Of a stretch of DNA of 64,000 bases, positions 18,522-26,355 are shown piece by piece. The stretch is from CALKYB01 sp964510575 (GTDB taxonomy: Bacteria > Bdellovibrionota_C > UBA2361 > SZUA-149 > CALKYB01). Where the stretch lies: NCBI GenBank assembly GCA_964510575.1, contig CAZECN010000004.1, forward strand, positions 50,383 to 114,382. The letters run 5' to 3'. How positions within the stretch are numbered: position 1 is the stretch's first letter; each line of letters starts with the position of its first letter. A model generated the notes under the pieces. That model did not search any database. It had not been told where the DNA came from and saw only the letters and a list, made by a program, of their open reading frames with translations. Made by a program: the position numbers and the translations under genes.

Positions 18522-19224
18522 AGCCTTTTACTATTAGACTTGAAATGTTTAACCAACCCTCAGCAATCACAAACACAGCGAGTTTGATTGGCAATGCAAT
18601 ATTCGCTGGGCTAACCATTATCATGCCCATTCCAGCAAGAAGACTCGCAACCACTAAATCAATCACAATAAACGGAATAAATAGGGCTACTGCAATTTCA
18701 AAAGCCTCAGCGAGTTCAGAAACTAAAAATGCGCAAAGTAGATCAAGGAAATTCTCTCCCTCAGATTGACAGATTTTCTCTATTTTACATCCTTCAATAC
18801 TTGCTTCAGGGTTTTTTACTAAAATAAAACTCTGCCTCTTTCGAGGATCCGTGTTGTGTAACAAATGATCACCCAGAACGGATTTAATCCTGACAAAAAT
18901 TTCGCCAGCAGTTTCAATATCAGTTCCTACTTTGATTGGTTCCGAAACTAAGTTTTCTTCAAACTCAACTGCTAAGGGCAACAGCATTCTCAAGCTAAGT
19001 ACAAGGGCCAGAAAGGAAGAAATAGCTTGCGTAGGAATACCACTTCCACCCAGAGCACTGCGAAGTGCAGCCATGACCACAGAAACTTTTACAAAGCAGG
19101 TTACTCCCATAATCACTGCCGGAAGAAGTGACATAACAATAAGGCCAGACATCATTATCATAGGGCTTTCAAACTTCAGATTAGAGAGCCATAGTAGAAT
19201 ATCTGAAAAGTCAGCGATCTCCAT
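18511..19224 (-). CDS. sctR: SctR (YscR/FliP) export-gate protein, injectisome-like
   Basis: 237 aa. The family motifs are clear: KVSVVMAALRSALGGSGIP near residue 46, AFLVSELAEAFEIAVALFIPF, then VIDLVVASLLAGMGMIMVSP and IALPIKLAVFVIAEGW. MVSP in the third motif is the non-flagellar (SctR) form; FliP normally reads MLPP/MMPP. With no other flagellar gene in the window, this favours an injectisome-like system. It is second in the operon, 7 bp after the sctI-like gene. Confidence 0.9.
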   Translation of the reverse strand: MEIADFSDILLWLSNLKFESPMIMMSGLIVMSLLPAVIMGVTCFVKVSVVMAALRSALGGSGIPTQAISSFLALVLSLRMLLPLAVEFEENLVSEPIKVGTDIETAGEIFVRIKSVLGDHLLHNTDPRKRQSFILVKNPEASIEGCKIEKICQSEGENFLDLLCAFLVSELAEAFEIAVALFIPFIVIDLVVASLLAGMGMIMVSPANIALPIKLAVFVIAEGWLNISSLIVKGYAH

Positions 19225-19231
19225 TGTCGAG

Positions 19232-19528
19232 CTAGCCCATTTGTTGAAGCCGTCTTAGGGTGGAAGATAGATTTTCACCTGAACGAGAGGTAAGCTCAGT
19301 CATGAAATGTAAGCGCTGGGTTTGGCGTTGAAAGCGAAAAAGGCTTTTTAGTTCAGAACTAGCCACAGAGCTGTCCAAACTGGAGAGACTATTGCTAGCG
19401 GCAACAGAAGAATTTAACTTTTCGAAGTGACTCAGTAATTCTCCAAAAGCCGAAGGTTTTACCAAGGTTTCAACAACAGGCTGAGCTAGCTTGTTAGGGG
19501 AACTTACAATACCTACTTTCATCTTCAT
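19232..19528 (-). CDS. Small protein resembling the type III secretion inner-rod protein SctI
   Basis: 98 aa, first gene of the Sct operon with a clean upstream GGAGGG site (rc of CCCTCC at 19528-19533). The serine-rich middle and the C-terminal amphipathic helix (LFRFQRQTQRLHFMTELTS, then SSTLRRLQQMG) resemble the C-terminal helix of YscI/SctI inner-rod proteins (LMQWSLxRxxIQEELxxK...ETLxKG). Similarity is at pattern level only. It could instead be a SctF/FliE-like rod or needle component or an unrelated regulator. Confidence 0.4.
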   Translation of the reverse strand: MKMKVGIVSSPNKLAQPVVETLVKPSAFGELLSHFEKLNSSVAASNSLSSLDSSVASSELKSLFRFQRQTQRLHFMTELTSRSGENLSSTLRRLQQMG

Positions 19529-19572
19529 CCCTCCTATTTTTTATCGAAGAATCTATAGTCTCTTCGTAATTC

Positions 19573-19602
19573 ACAGTTTTTGGTTTCTCATCGAAAAACT
19601 GT
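19573..19602. promoter_or_regulatory. Inverted repeat between the divergent sct operon and pyrE
   Basis: ACAGTTTTT (19573-19581) and AAAAACTGT (19594-19602) form a 9-bp inverted repeat with 12-bp spacing in the 129-bp intergenic region between the sctI-like gene (minus) and pyrE (plus). It is a candidate operator; it does not match a known site I can name. Confidence 0.35.
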
Positions 19603-19657
19603 TGATTTTATTAACTCAAGGCTTTAGGCTGCCCATCAACAGAATCTAGAAGGTCTA

Positions 19658-20317
19658 ATGTCAAAGAATATCTCAAAAAAACTCGCTTTAGCAGCACTAG
19701 AATGTGGCGCCCTAAGCTTAAACACCAAAAGCCCATTTCGCTGGGCCAGCGGTTATTTTATGCCCGTTTATAATGACAACCGATTACTATTGGGCTCTCC
19801 TGATAATAGGAAGCTAGTCTCTGAAGGACTTGCGGAGCTATGTGAGGGAATGAAGCCTAACCTAATCTCAGGGTGCGCAACTGCTGGTATTGCTCCTGCC
19901 CTGGGGCTTGCAGATTTACTATCTCTTCCTTTCGGCTACGTCAGATCCAAAGCCAAAGAGCATGGCAGAAAACAACTGATTGAAGGCACAGCAGCAGTAG
20001 GCAAAAAAGTAATAGTAGTAGAAGATTTGATTTCCACTGGAGGTAGCAGCTTAAAGGTTGTTGAAATTCTCAGAGAAGCCAAAGCAGAAGTCCTGACTTG
20101 TATTTCTATCTTCAGCTATGGTTTCTCCAAAGCCTCTGACGCCTTTCAACAAGCCAATTGCCCCACGGCATCAATACTATCTCTTAACCAGCTACTTGAG
20201 GCTGCCCATGAGATTGGTGCCGTAGGTCAAGAAGAAATCGAAAGTATTAAGCTTTGGCAACAAAAGCCTTTTGAATGGGGAGAGATCAATGGTTTCACCG
20301 CAGAAGTTAACAATTAG
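19658..20317 (+). CDS. pyrE: Orotate phosphoribosyltransferase
   Basis: 219 aa. It makes orotidine monophosphate from orotate and PRPP in pyrimidine synthesis. The N-terminal FRWASGYFMPVYNDNRLLLG substrate loop, the SKAKEHGRKQLIEG flexible loop and the PRPP motif VVVEDLISTGGSS are present. It is the first gene of a pyrE-pyrD-pyrF cluster (26 bp to pyrD), divergent from the Sct operon. Confidence 0.95.
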   Translation: MSKNISKKLALAALECGALSLNTKSPFRWASGYFMPVYNDNRLLLGSPDNRKLVSEGLAELCEGMKPNLISGCATAGIAPALGLADLLSLPFGYVRSKAKEHGRKQLIEGTAAVGKKVIVVEDLISTGGSSLKVVEILREAKAEVLTCISIFSYGFSKASDAFQQANCPTASILSLNQLLEAAHEIGAVGQEEIESIKLWQQKPFEWGEINGFTAEVNN

Positions 20318-20343
20318 AGTTGATTAAAATTTAGTAGATTATA

Positions 20344-21435
20344 TTGAGTATTTATCAAAAACTTGCTCGCCCAGTTTTATTCGGTATAAATCCTGAAAGT
20401 GCACACCATTTAGCCTTTTCAACTGGCAAGCTGCTTCAGAAATCTAAACTCTCCACTTTAGTTGCCGCCAAAAAGCCTGGTCAAGATTTAGCTCAAGAAG
20501 TCTTAGGTCTAAAATTCACTGGCCCAGTAGGAATTGCTGCAGGTTTTGACAAAAGTGCTGAACTCTTACCTCTTATTTCTGAACTCGGATTTGGTTTTGC
20601 TGAAGCTGGAAGCGTTACTAACCAGCCATCCAAAGGCAATCCCAAGCCTCGAATGTTTCGTCTTCCGAAGGACAAAGCCTTAATCAACCGCTTAGGGTTA
20701 AACAATCCTGGCCCGGATGTTTTTTTAGACAACCTTAGTAATTTCAGCAAGGAATCAAGGAGTGATTTCCCAGTTGGCATTAACGTGGCCAAAACCCATA
20801 GTCCTGAGATCTTGGGAGATAAAGGAATTGAAGACATTGTTTCCTGCGTGAGCAAGGTACAAGAATTTGCAGACTTTCTCGTTATTAATGTCAGCTGCCC
20901 AAACACCGCAGAGGGAAAAACATTTGAGGAAGAGCAAAGTCTTGAGAACCTGCTTTCAGAACTTTCCAAAGTAAGGGGCAAAGGACCGCTACTAGTAAAA
21001 TTTTCCCCTGACACCGAGCTGTCACTTTTAGAAAAACTAGTTGAACAATGTGAAAGGCAACAGGTCTCCGGCTACGTGCTTTGTAACACTAGCCAATCCA
21101 GAGCTGGCTTAAATAGTAGCAAAACCAAACTTGAAGAGATTGGACCCGGAGGCTTAAGTGGAGCACCTTTATTTGATAAATCCATTGAACGGGTAAGACA
21201 TGTCTACAAACAGTTAGAAGGACAGAAGCCGATCATTGGGCTGGGAGGAATTGATAGCGGTCAAAAAGCTTGGTCTTACTTACAAGCTGGAGCCTCGCTA
21301 GTGGAACTATACTCTGGCTTGGTCTACGAAGGGCCTTGGTTAGTAGATAGAATAAACAAGGAGCTTTCACAGCTATTAAAAAATGAAGGTTGTAAGAACA
21401 TTAAAGAGATAATTGGTTCAGGAGTAACACTTTGA
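20344..21435 (+). CDS. pyrD: Dihydroorotate dehydrogenase, class 2 (quinone-dependent)
   Basis: 363 aa, TTG start. The N-terminal helix typical of membrane-associated class 2 enzymes (YQKLARPVLFGINPESAHHLA) is present. FMN/substrate motifs are GIAAGFDKSAELLP, the catalytic-serine segment VINVSCPNTAEGK and IIGLGGIDSGQKAWSYLQAG. It oxidises dihydroorotate using membrane quinone. The stop overlaps the TTG start of pyrF by 4 bp (TTGA). Confidence 0.95.
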   Translation: MSIYQKLARPVLFGINPESAHHLAFSTGKLLQKSKLSTLVAAKKPGQDLAQEVLGLKFTGPVGIAAGFDKSAELLPLISELGFGFAEAGSVTNQPSKGNPKPRMFRLPKDKALINRLGLNNPGPDVFLDNLSNFSKESRSDFPVGINVAKTHSPEILGDKGIEDIVSCVSKVQEFADFLVINVSCPNTAEGKTFEEEQSLENLLSELSKVRGKGPLLVKFSPDTELSLLEKLVEQCERQQVSGYVLCNTSQSRAGLNSSKTKLEEIGPGGLSGAPLFDKSIERVRHVYKQLEGQKPIIGLGGIDSGQKAWSYLQAGASLVELYSGLVYEGPWLVDRINKELSQLLKNEGCKNIKEIIGSGVTL

Positions 21436-22109
21436 AGACTAAACAAAATCTTATAATTGCTCTAGATAAAATATCTGTAGATAAAGCTCTTGAAATTGCG
21501 GGCCAGCTCTCAGGTAAAGTTTGGGGATTCAAAGTAAATGACCTGTTGGTTAAAGAAGGTCCGAGCATTATTAAGAAACTAAAGACCCATGGACGGGTAT
21601 TTGCAGATCCTAAGTTCCACGATATCCCTAATACTGTAGCGAACTCCGTTTCAGTTTTAGAGTCTGCAGGAGCAGATTTAATTACTGTCCATGCAAGCGG
21701 TGGTCCTTCAATGCTAGAAGCCGCAGTAAAGGGCTGTGGCCAAAGTAAAATTCTGGCGGTAACAGTTTTAACCTCTCTCTCTCCAGAAGAATGTCATTCG
21801 GTGTATCTAAAAAAGCCAGACCTACTAGTGCCGGACTTTGTTAAACTTGCCAGAGATTCAGGAGTTGCTGGCTGCGTCTGCTCGCCTATGGAAATTGAAT
21901 CAGTAAGATCGCTTGTACCAGAAGATTTTATAGTGCTCACTCCGGGAATTCGACCCAGCTGGTACCAAAAAACCGACGACCAGTCCCGAACTAGCACCCC
22001 TAGTGCAGCTCTTGAGGCAGGAAGTAACTTTTTAGTAGTCGGAAGACCAGTTTGTGAAGACAGCGACCCTTTGGCAGCTGTTAAGAAAATTGAGGCAGAG
22101 CTAAGCTAG
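21432..22109 (+). CDS. pyrF: Orotidine 5'-phosphate decarboxylase
   Basis: 225 aa, TTG start overlapping pyrD. It makes UMP from OMP. The catalytic Asp-Lys-Asp cluster is seen in FADPKFHDIPNTV, with VHASGG and the C-terminal LTPGIRPSW phosphate-binding motif. The stop TAG lies inside a palindrome shared with the stop of the opposing gene, so the two transcripts converge with a 4-bp overlap. Confidence 0.95.
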   Translation: MKTKQNLIIALDKISVDKALEIAGQLSGKVWGFKVNDLLVKEGPSIIKKLKTHGRVFADPKFHDIPNTVANSVSVLESAGADLITVHASGGPSMLEAAVKGCGQSKILAVTVLTSLSPEECHSVYLKKPDLLVPDFVKLARDSGVAGCVCSPMEIESVRSLVPEDFIVLTPGIRPSWYQKTDDQSRTSTPSAALEAGSNFLVVGRPVCEDSDPLAAVKKIEAELS

Positions 22110-22125
22110 TTAACTAGCTTTTTAA
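22103..22125. terminator. Palindromic bidirectional terminator shared by two stop codons
   Basis: AAGCTAGTTAACTAGCTT (22103-22120) is perfectly self-complementary and is followed by TTTAAC on the plus strand. Its CTAG core provides the TAG stop of pyrF (plus) and the TAG stop of the 265-aa gene (minus). A compact bidirectional terminator is likely. Confidence 0.55.
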
Positions 22126-22903
22126 CAAACTTCTGGAGTTTCCCAGGAGGTCTCGGAGCTACGCGGCAAGCCATTTGCAACAAATGCAGCTCCCCTCTAC
22201 TCAGAATAGTTTGGGATCCTGTTGCTGGATTAAAAACTATTCCATCCAAATCTGAGTCTAGAATAGAATCGACAAAGTTCCATGGTCTATTTTTACCAAC
22301 GCTAGCTTTAGGCTGCTCTTGCCTTATTCCTACAAGAGCAGGCTCACTCTCATTTTTATTAATAAATGCAATAGCACAGTCTTGCCCATCCACATCCATA
22401 GTCATCCCAGCCTTATGTCGATCTTGAAGAACATATAAGTAAGGAAGAGTGGCTATTCTTGAAATTAAAGCTAGTCGTTCTGCTTGAGCTATCTGCTGAT
22501 TACCTAAAACAAATTCTTGGGGTGTTTTGTAGTCAACTATGATTTCCTTCTGTCCCTTTTTTTGAGCATGGACCAACAGTCGAGTGACATTTACATTCTG
22601 ACGTACGAAAATAGGGTTCCTACCTTCTGGAGCTTCTTCAATGATTTTTGCCTGACCGTATCTAGCATACTCTTCATCACTAAAAGCATAACAAGTAGAT
22701 CCTGCGCTATTAAGACCGAGGCCTACCATCTCCAAAAGATCGTTAGTAGCGCCGTGTAGTGATTTGGATCGAACTATTTCTGGAACTTTTCTAAAACGAG
22801 AGGACTCGACTAGAAAATAAACAGTACCCCTAGTTGCAAATCTCAGAACTCTTTCAAGAGCCTGATCCATTTCTTCCTGTTCACTCCCCTGCTCGTCACT
22901 CAT
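22106..22903 (-). CDS. Uncharacterised protein, weakly SseB-like
   Basis: 265 aa, soluble, no signal peptide or membrane helix. The N-terminal acidic region is followed by a domain with VYFLVESSRFRKVPEIVR and, near the end, DGQDCAIAFINKNESEPAL plus DLDGIVFNPATGSQTILSR. The pattern 'sharing a sensor-like strand, then ...DGIVFNP' recalls SseB N-terminal domains, which are found in proteins of unclear role, but I am not confident. The C-terminus is basic (PRPPGKLQKFVKKLVN). An 11-bp inverted repeat lies 40 bp upstream. Confidence 0.6.
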   Translation of the reverse strand: MSDEQGSEQEEMDQALERVLRFATRGTVYFLVESSRFRKVPEIVRSKSLHGATNDLLEMVGLGLNSAGSTCYAFSDEEYARYGQAKIIEEAPEGRNPIFVRQNVNVTRLLVHAQKKGQKEIIVDYKTPQEFVLGNQQIAQAERLALISRIATLPYLYVLQDRHKAGMTMDVDGQDCAIAFINKNESEPALVGIRQEQPKASVGKNRPWNFVDSILDSDLDGIVFNPATGSQTILSRGELHLLQMACRVAPRPPGKLQKFVKKLVN

Positions 22904-22942
22904 CTTTTCAAGACCTCATCCAAAAAACTTGGTTCCATTAAA

Positions 22943-22969
22943 ATCAATATAGATATCTTCTATATTGAT
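22943..22969 (-). promoter_or_regulatory. 11-bp inverted repeat upstream of the 265-aa gene
   Basis: ATCAATATAGA (22943-22953) and TCTATATTGAT (22959-22969) are separated by 5 bp, 40 bp upstream of the minus-strand ATG at 22903. The spacing and position fit a dimeric-repressor operator; the AT-rich arms could also contain a -10 element. Confidence 0.45.
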
Positions 22970-23049
22970 CTAACGGCAATTTGGAAGGAAAGTTTTAACC
23001 CTCGAAAATCTCCTAGATTTAGGCTTTAAAAGCCGTCGTGCTCCTAGGA

Positions 23050-23493
23050 TCAACAGTCGGTTGGACAGTCAGGCAGTATTGGTACCTCATCCGGTCCATT
23101 TGGTTGATCCGTTTGGGTGTTTTGAACAGGATTGTTATTCACTGGACCATTAACTGCTTGGCAATTGGCATCAGAGAAGCCAAACCACAAACTAACTAAA
23201 GCCGGTAGTATAAACGAGGCTGTCGAAACTGTAAGTAAACTAAAAGCGGCCCTGTAAGCCCCAAAAGCAGCACCTACAATAGCCCCAATGCCGGCAACAG
23301 CGGTTAGCATTGCACCAACGGAACCTTGCATTAAGTCCATCAATTGACATGTCGCTGAATCAATTTCTTGAGTATCGAACTGGATGAGCTCATCCGCTAG
23401 TGGAACTGTCTCTTGAGCAAGACCAACCTCAGGGAGAAGCAGCACCATCAAAATGGATAAGATCGGAGCTGAGTTTTTAGCGAATTTAAACAT
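23050..23493 (-). CDS. Exported small protein with two hydrophobic helices (VirB2/TrbC-like layout)
   Basis: 147 aa. A signal peptide (SAPILSILMVLLLPEVGLAQE, cleavage likely after AQ or LA) is followed by an acidic stretch. Then LMDLMQGSVGAMLTAVAGIG and a second helix (FSLLTVSTASFILPALVSL) sit with a charged turn (GAYRAA) between. The C-terminal tail is Asn/Pro/Asp-rich with paired cysteines (CPTDC). Signal peptide plus two short helices around a small polar loop is the layout of VirB2/TrbC pilins and of some surface-exposed small proteins. No conjugation genes are nearby, so the pilin idea is only a suggestion. Confidence 0.6.
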   Translation of the reverse strand: MFKFAKNSAPILSILMVLLLPEVGLAQETVPLADELIQFDTQEIDSATCQLMDLMQGSVGAMLTAVAGIGAIVGAAFGAYRAAFSLLTVSTASFILPALVSLWFGFSDANCQAVNGPVNNNPVQNTQTDQPNGPDEVPILPDCPTDC

Positions 23494-23744
23494 AGGAAAA
23501 ACCTCAAAAGTTAGTGTCTTAACTATGTTATGGTTGTTTTTTAGGGATTAGAAACATTCTATTTCCCCATAATCCTGAAAAAGGCCCGGATTTGCCCTAA
23601 TCTCAACAATTACAGGTAGTTACTTCTAATTTGTAATAGTTCTCCAAACCTACTTTTCAACAGATTTAGAAAAAAACTACTTTTATCAAGGAACTCATTG
23701 AGGCATCACTTCGATTTTGCTAGAACCGCCGGGCTGTTGATTCT

Positions 23745-23821
23745 GGGCGATTAGCTCAGCTGGCTAGAGCACCGCCCTTACAAGGCGGGGGTCGTAGGTT
23801 CAAGTCCTACATCGCCCACCA
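23745..23821 (+). tRNA. tRNA-Val (anticodon TAC)
   Basis: 77 nt cloverleaf with encoded CCA. The acceptor pairs GGGCGAT with ATCGCCC; the anticodon stem CCGCC/GGCGG encloses loop CTTACAA (anticodon TAC, reads GUA/GUN); the T arm is GTAGG-TTCAAGT-CCTAC. It is 77 nt upstream of tRNA-Asp on the same strand. Confidence 0.95.
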
Positions 23822-23898
23822 GAATCGATACTAAAGTCTACCTGACGTTTTTTCTGGCCTGTTTCAGTTTCCAGAGCTAGGGTCGGCTTTCATTTTAG

Positions 23899-23975
23899 GG
23901 GGTGGTGGTTCAGTTGGTTAGAATGCCGGCCTGTCACGCCGGAGATCGCGGGTTCGAGTCCCGTCCACCCCGCCA
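23899..23975 (+). tRNA. tRNA-Asp (anticodon GTC)
   Basis: 77 nt with encoded CCA. The acceptor pairs GGGGTGG with CCACCCC; the anticodon arm has CTGTCAC (anticodon GTC); the T arm is GCGGG-TTCGAGT-CCCGT; the discriminator base is G as expected for tRNA-Asp. Confidence 0.95.
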
Positions 23976-24046
23976 CCATATTTCGTTCCGGTTTTCATGC
24001 AACAGCACTGGTGACAGACCAAATTCGAATAGATTAAAATCAAAAA

Positions 24047-24739
24047 ATGTCTGACCCTACCAACACAGTTTCGCACGAGTACAAAGCTCCTCCAGTCGTA
24101 AAAAGAAAAGAGAAAGCCGGTTGTTTTTTTTACAGCTGCCTGACTGTTATCTGCATCATGGTTGTCTTTACAGGTGCCCTTTACTGGGGAGCAACCACTA
24201 TCTTAGATAACTTAGCTGGAGAGTATGGAGACCTTGAACCAAAGTCTTTCGAACCTTTAGAAATTTCTCAAGCTGAAAAACTAGAAATCCAAAAGAAAAT
24301 TAACTCTTTTTCAGACAAATCTAGTTCAGACGCCAATAAGCAAATTATTCGCTTAAGCGAAAAAGACCTCAACTTCTTGCTCTCTGAAGGTTCAGGAGAA
24401 TGGCTACCAGAGCAATCTGTTATCAGGGTCAAAATAGATGACAGCTTAACTGCCAGCTTCAGCATTAGCCTCAAGGATAGTCCTTTAGGTTTGGACTACT
24501 TCATCAATGGGGAGTCTGACTTTAATTTCTCCATACAGAATTGCAAACTTGTCATTCAACTACTCTCAGCCAAAATCAAAGATAAGCAGGTTGATCCTTC
24601 TGCGCTAGCCACACTTAATCAGACTGTAGGTGATGCTAATTTCGAGCAAGACGAACAAATTAAAGAACTCTTTGACCAAGTTAAAACTATTGAGATCAAA
24701 AACGGCGAGCTTGTTATTGAGTCTGGAAGCTGCGAGTAA
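24047..24739 (+). CDS. Single-pass membrane protein with C-terminal extracytoplasmic domain, unknown
   Basis: 230 aa. A basic cytoplasmic N-terminus (KRKEKAGCFF) precedes one membrane helix (SCLTVICIMVVFTGALYWGA, ~residues 30-50). An extracytoplasmic domain of ~175 residues follows, with IIRLSEKDLNFLLSEGSGEW and later IEIKNGELVIESG. The 'LSEKDLNxLL' element followed by beta strands is seen in several uncharacterised envelope proteins. No function assigned. It is monocistronic and faces the glycosyltransferase gene. Confidence 0.75.
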   Translation: MSDPTNTVSHEYKAPPVVKRKEKAGCFFYSCLTVICIMVVFTGALYWGATTILDNLAGEYGDLEPKSFEPLEISQAEKLEIQKKINSFSDKSSSDANKQIIRLSEKDLNFLLSEGSGEWLPEQSVIRVKIDDSLTASFSISLKDSPLGLDYFINGESDFNFSIQNCKLVIQLLSAKIKDKQVDPSALATLNQTVGDANFEQDEQIKELFDQVKTIEIKNGELVIESGSCE

Positions 24740-24748
24740 GAACTAGTC

Positions 24749-26311
24749 TCAAGCAGCTCCCCTCCCACTCAATACTGCAGGAATAGTTCTGGCTAAAATA
24801 TTAAAGTCCCGGCCCAGACTCCAGTTGTCTATATAGGCCAAATCTAACTCCGTCCATTCTTCGAATGAAAGTATCTTGTTTCTACCACTTACCTGCCAAG
24901 TGCAAGTAATGCCTGGACGCATACTGAGACGTCGACGCTGCTTTCTCTTATACTTTTCCACTTCAGAAGGTAGCGGAGGCCTTGGCCCAACTAAACTCAT
25001 ATCTCCCCTAAAAACATTCCAAAGTTGAGGCAGCTCATCAATACTAAACTTTCTAGTGAACTTCCCTACCCGAGTTATTCTAGGATCGTTTTTAATTTTA
25101 AAAACCGGCCCATCCATTTCATTACTCTCTCTTAACTCAGCCAATCTAGACTCAGCATCCGTATACATTGAGCGGAACTTATAAAGAGTAAAGAGTCTTC
25201 CATTCAGGCCAACTCGCTTCTGCTTAAAGAATACAGGCCCTTTAGAGTCAATTTTAAGCACCAACCCCAAAAGAAAGCAGGCGGGACTCAGTAAAATGAT
25301 TCCTAAGGAAGAGCCAAGCAGATCAATCGTTCTCTTAATCGCCAAAGGCATCATCGAAGTTGGCGTAGACTCCAAATGAACCAAAGGTGTCTTTCCGAAA
25401 TAGCTAATTCCTGATCGAGAAATATCAAAACCAAATATTAGCGCAGAAAAACTGACCGTAATGCCCTCGTCCACAGCTATACTAGCCATATTTTGAACAA
25501 CTCGGTAATACCTTTCGGTATCCGTAAATAGAACTTCATCAATAGCGTATTTCTTTAAGGTCTCCTCGTAGCTATCCCGGTCAGCAATAACTCGAGAGGC
25601 AATCTCCTCAGAAAGGTAATTCTCAACTACGCCTTCAGCTTCAGGGCTAAAGACTTGGTTAACCCTCTTCCTTGGAAGACTCCTGTAATGTCTAGCCGAG
25701 GGTTCCACAAAACCGCTAACCTTTATTCCCAACTCAGGACTTTCAAGAATTTCATTATAAATTTTCTGAGCTTGCTCACCAGTTCCAACAATCAAAAGGT
25801 TTCTAAAGTTCTTACCCCGAACCCTAAAAGCCCTGAGCAAACCAAGAACCACGGATCTTTCAAGAAACAACGCCACAAAAACAATTAGGCAAAAGGTTGC
25901 AAGGAAACTTCTACTTAAATCAAGATTAAGTACAAATAGAAGAGCACTCGCACAAAGAAATACAGCGCCATTCACTCCGGCTGATAGCCTGAGAAAGCTC
26001 AGTGGAGACCTAAAGCGCATGCTATGATAGCCACCAAGAGAGGTTAAAAAGAAATTAAACAAAGGAAAGCAAATAACAAAGACTATGAAATAGTCACTGA
26101 TTGGGCCCAGGCTTTGACTCATTTCTCCTCGCACAACCCCTGACTTGGAAACTACGTTCTGGAATAGAACTGGAGCAAATTCGGCGAGCTTATTAATAAA
26201 AAAGACAAAATTGTCTCGAAGAGCGTATGCAAGGTAAAAGCCGCAAAGAATTATCAGATTATCTGTAATCCGTGCGATAAAAGAAACCAATCTCCAATGC
26301 TGCTTTAACAC
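24749..26311 (-). CDS. Undecaprenyl-phosphate sugar phosphotransferase (WcaJ/WbaP-type)
   Basis: 520 aa. Several N-terminal helices precede a nucleotide-binding-like middle region (LLIVGTGEQAQKIYNEIL) and the bacterial sugar transferase domain: KRTIDLLGSSLGIILLSP, then VFFKQKRVGLNGRLFTLYKF, KFSIDELPQLWNVFRGDMSL, VGPRPPLPSEVEKY and RPGITCTWQVSGRNKI. The enzyme loads the first sugar-1-phosphate onto undecaprenyl phosphate to begin a capsule, exopolysaccharide or O-antigen unit. It is downstream of a membrane GT-C-like gene and a GT2 gene on the same strand, consistent with a small surface glycan set. Confidence 0.9.
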   Translation of the reverse strand: MLKQHWRLVSFIARITDNLIILCGFYLAYALRDNFVFFINKLAEFAPVLFQNVVSKSGVVRGEMSQSLGPISDYFIVFVICFPLFNFFLTSLGGYHSMRFRSPLSFLRLSAGVNGAVFLCASALLFVLNLDLSRSFLATFCLIVFVALFLERSVVLGLLRAFRVRGKNFRNLLIVGTGEQAQKIYNEILESPELGIKVSGFVEPSARHYRSLPRKRVNQVFSPEAEGVVENYLSEEIASRVIADRDSYEETLKKYAIDEVLFTDTERYYRVVQNMASIAVDEGITVSFSALIFGFDISRSGISYFGKTPLVHLESTPTSMMPLAIKRTIDLLGSSLGIILLSPACFLLGLVLKIDSKGPVFFKQKRVGLNGRLFTLYKFRSMYTDAESRLAELRESNEMDGPVFKIKNDPRITRVGKFTRKFSIDELPQLWNVFRGDMSLVGPRPPLPSEVEKYKRKQRRRLSMRPGITCTWQVSGRNKILSFEEWTELDLAYIDNWSLGRDFNILARTIPAVLSGRGAA

Positions 26312-26355
26312 CCAATTCCTCTGGATAAGTAAAATTTAAAAATTTCTCAACTGCT

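Noticed and set aside
22957..22972. Possible CRISPR-like inverted repeat
   Set aside because: Only one copy and no spacer array; interpreted as an operator-like palindrome.
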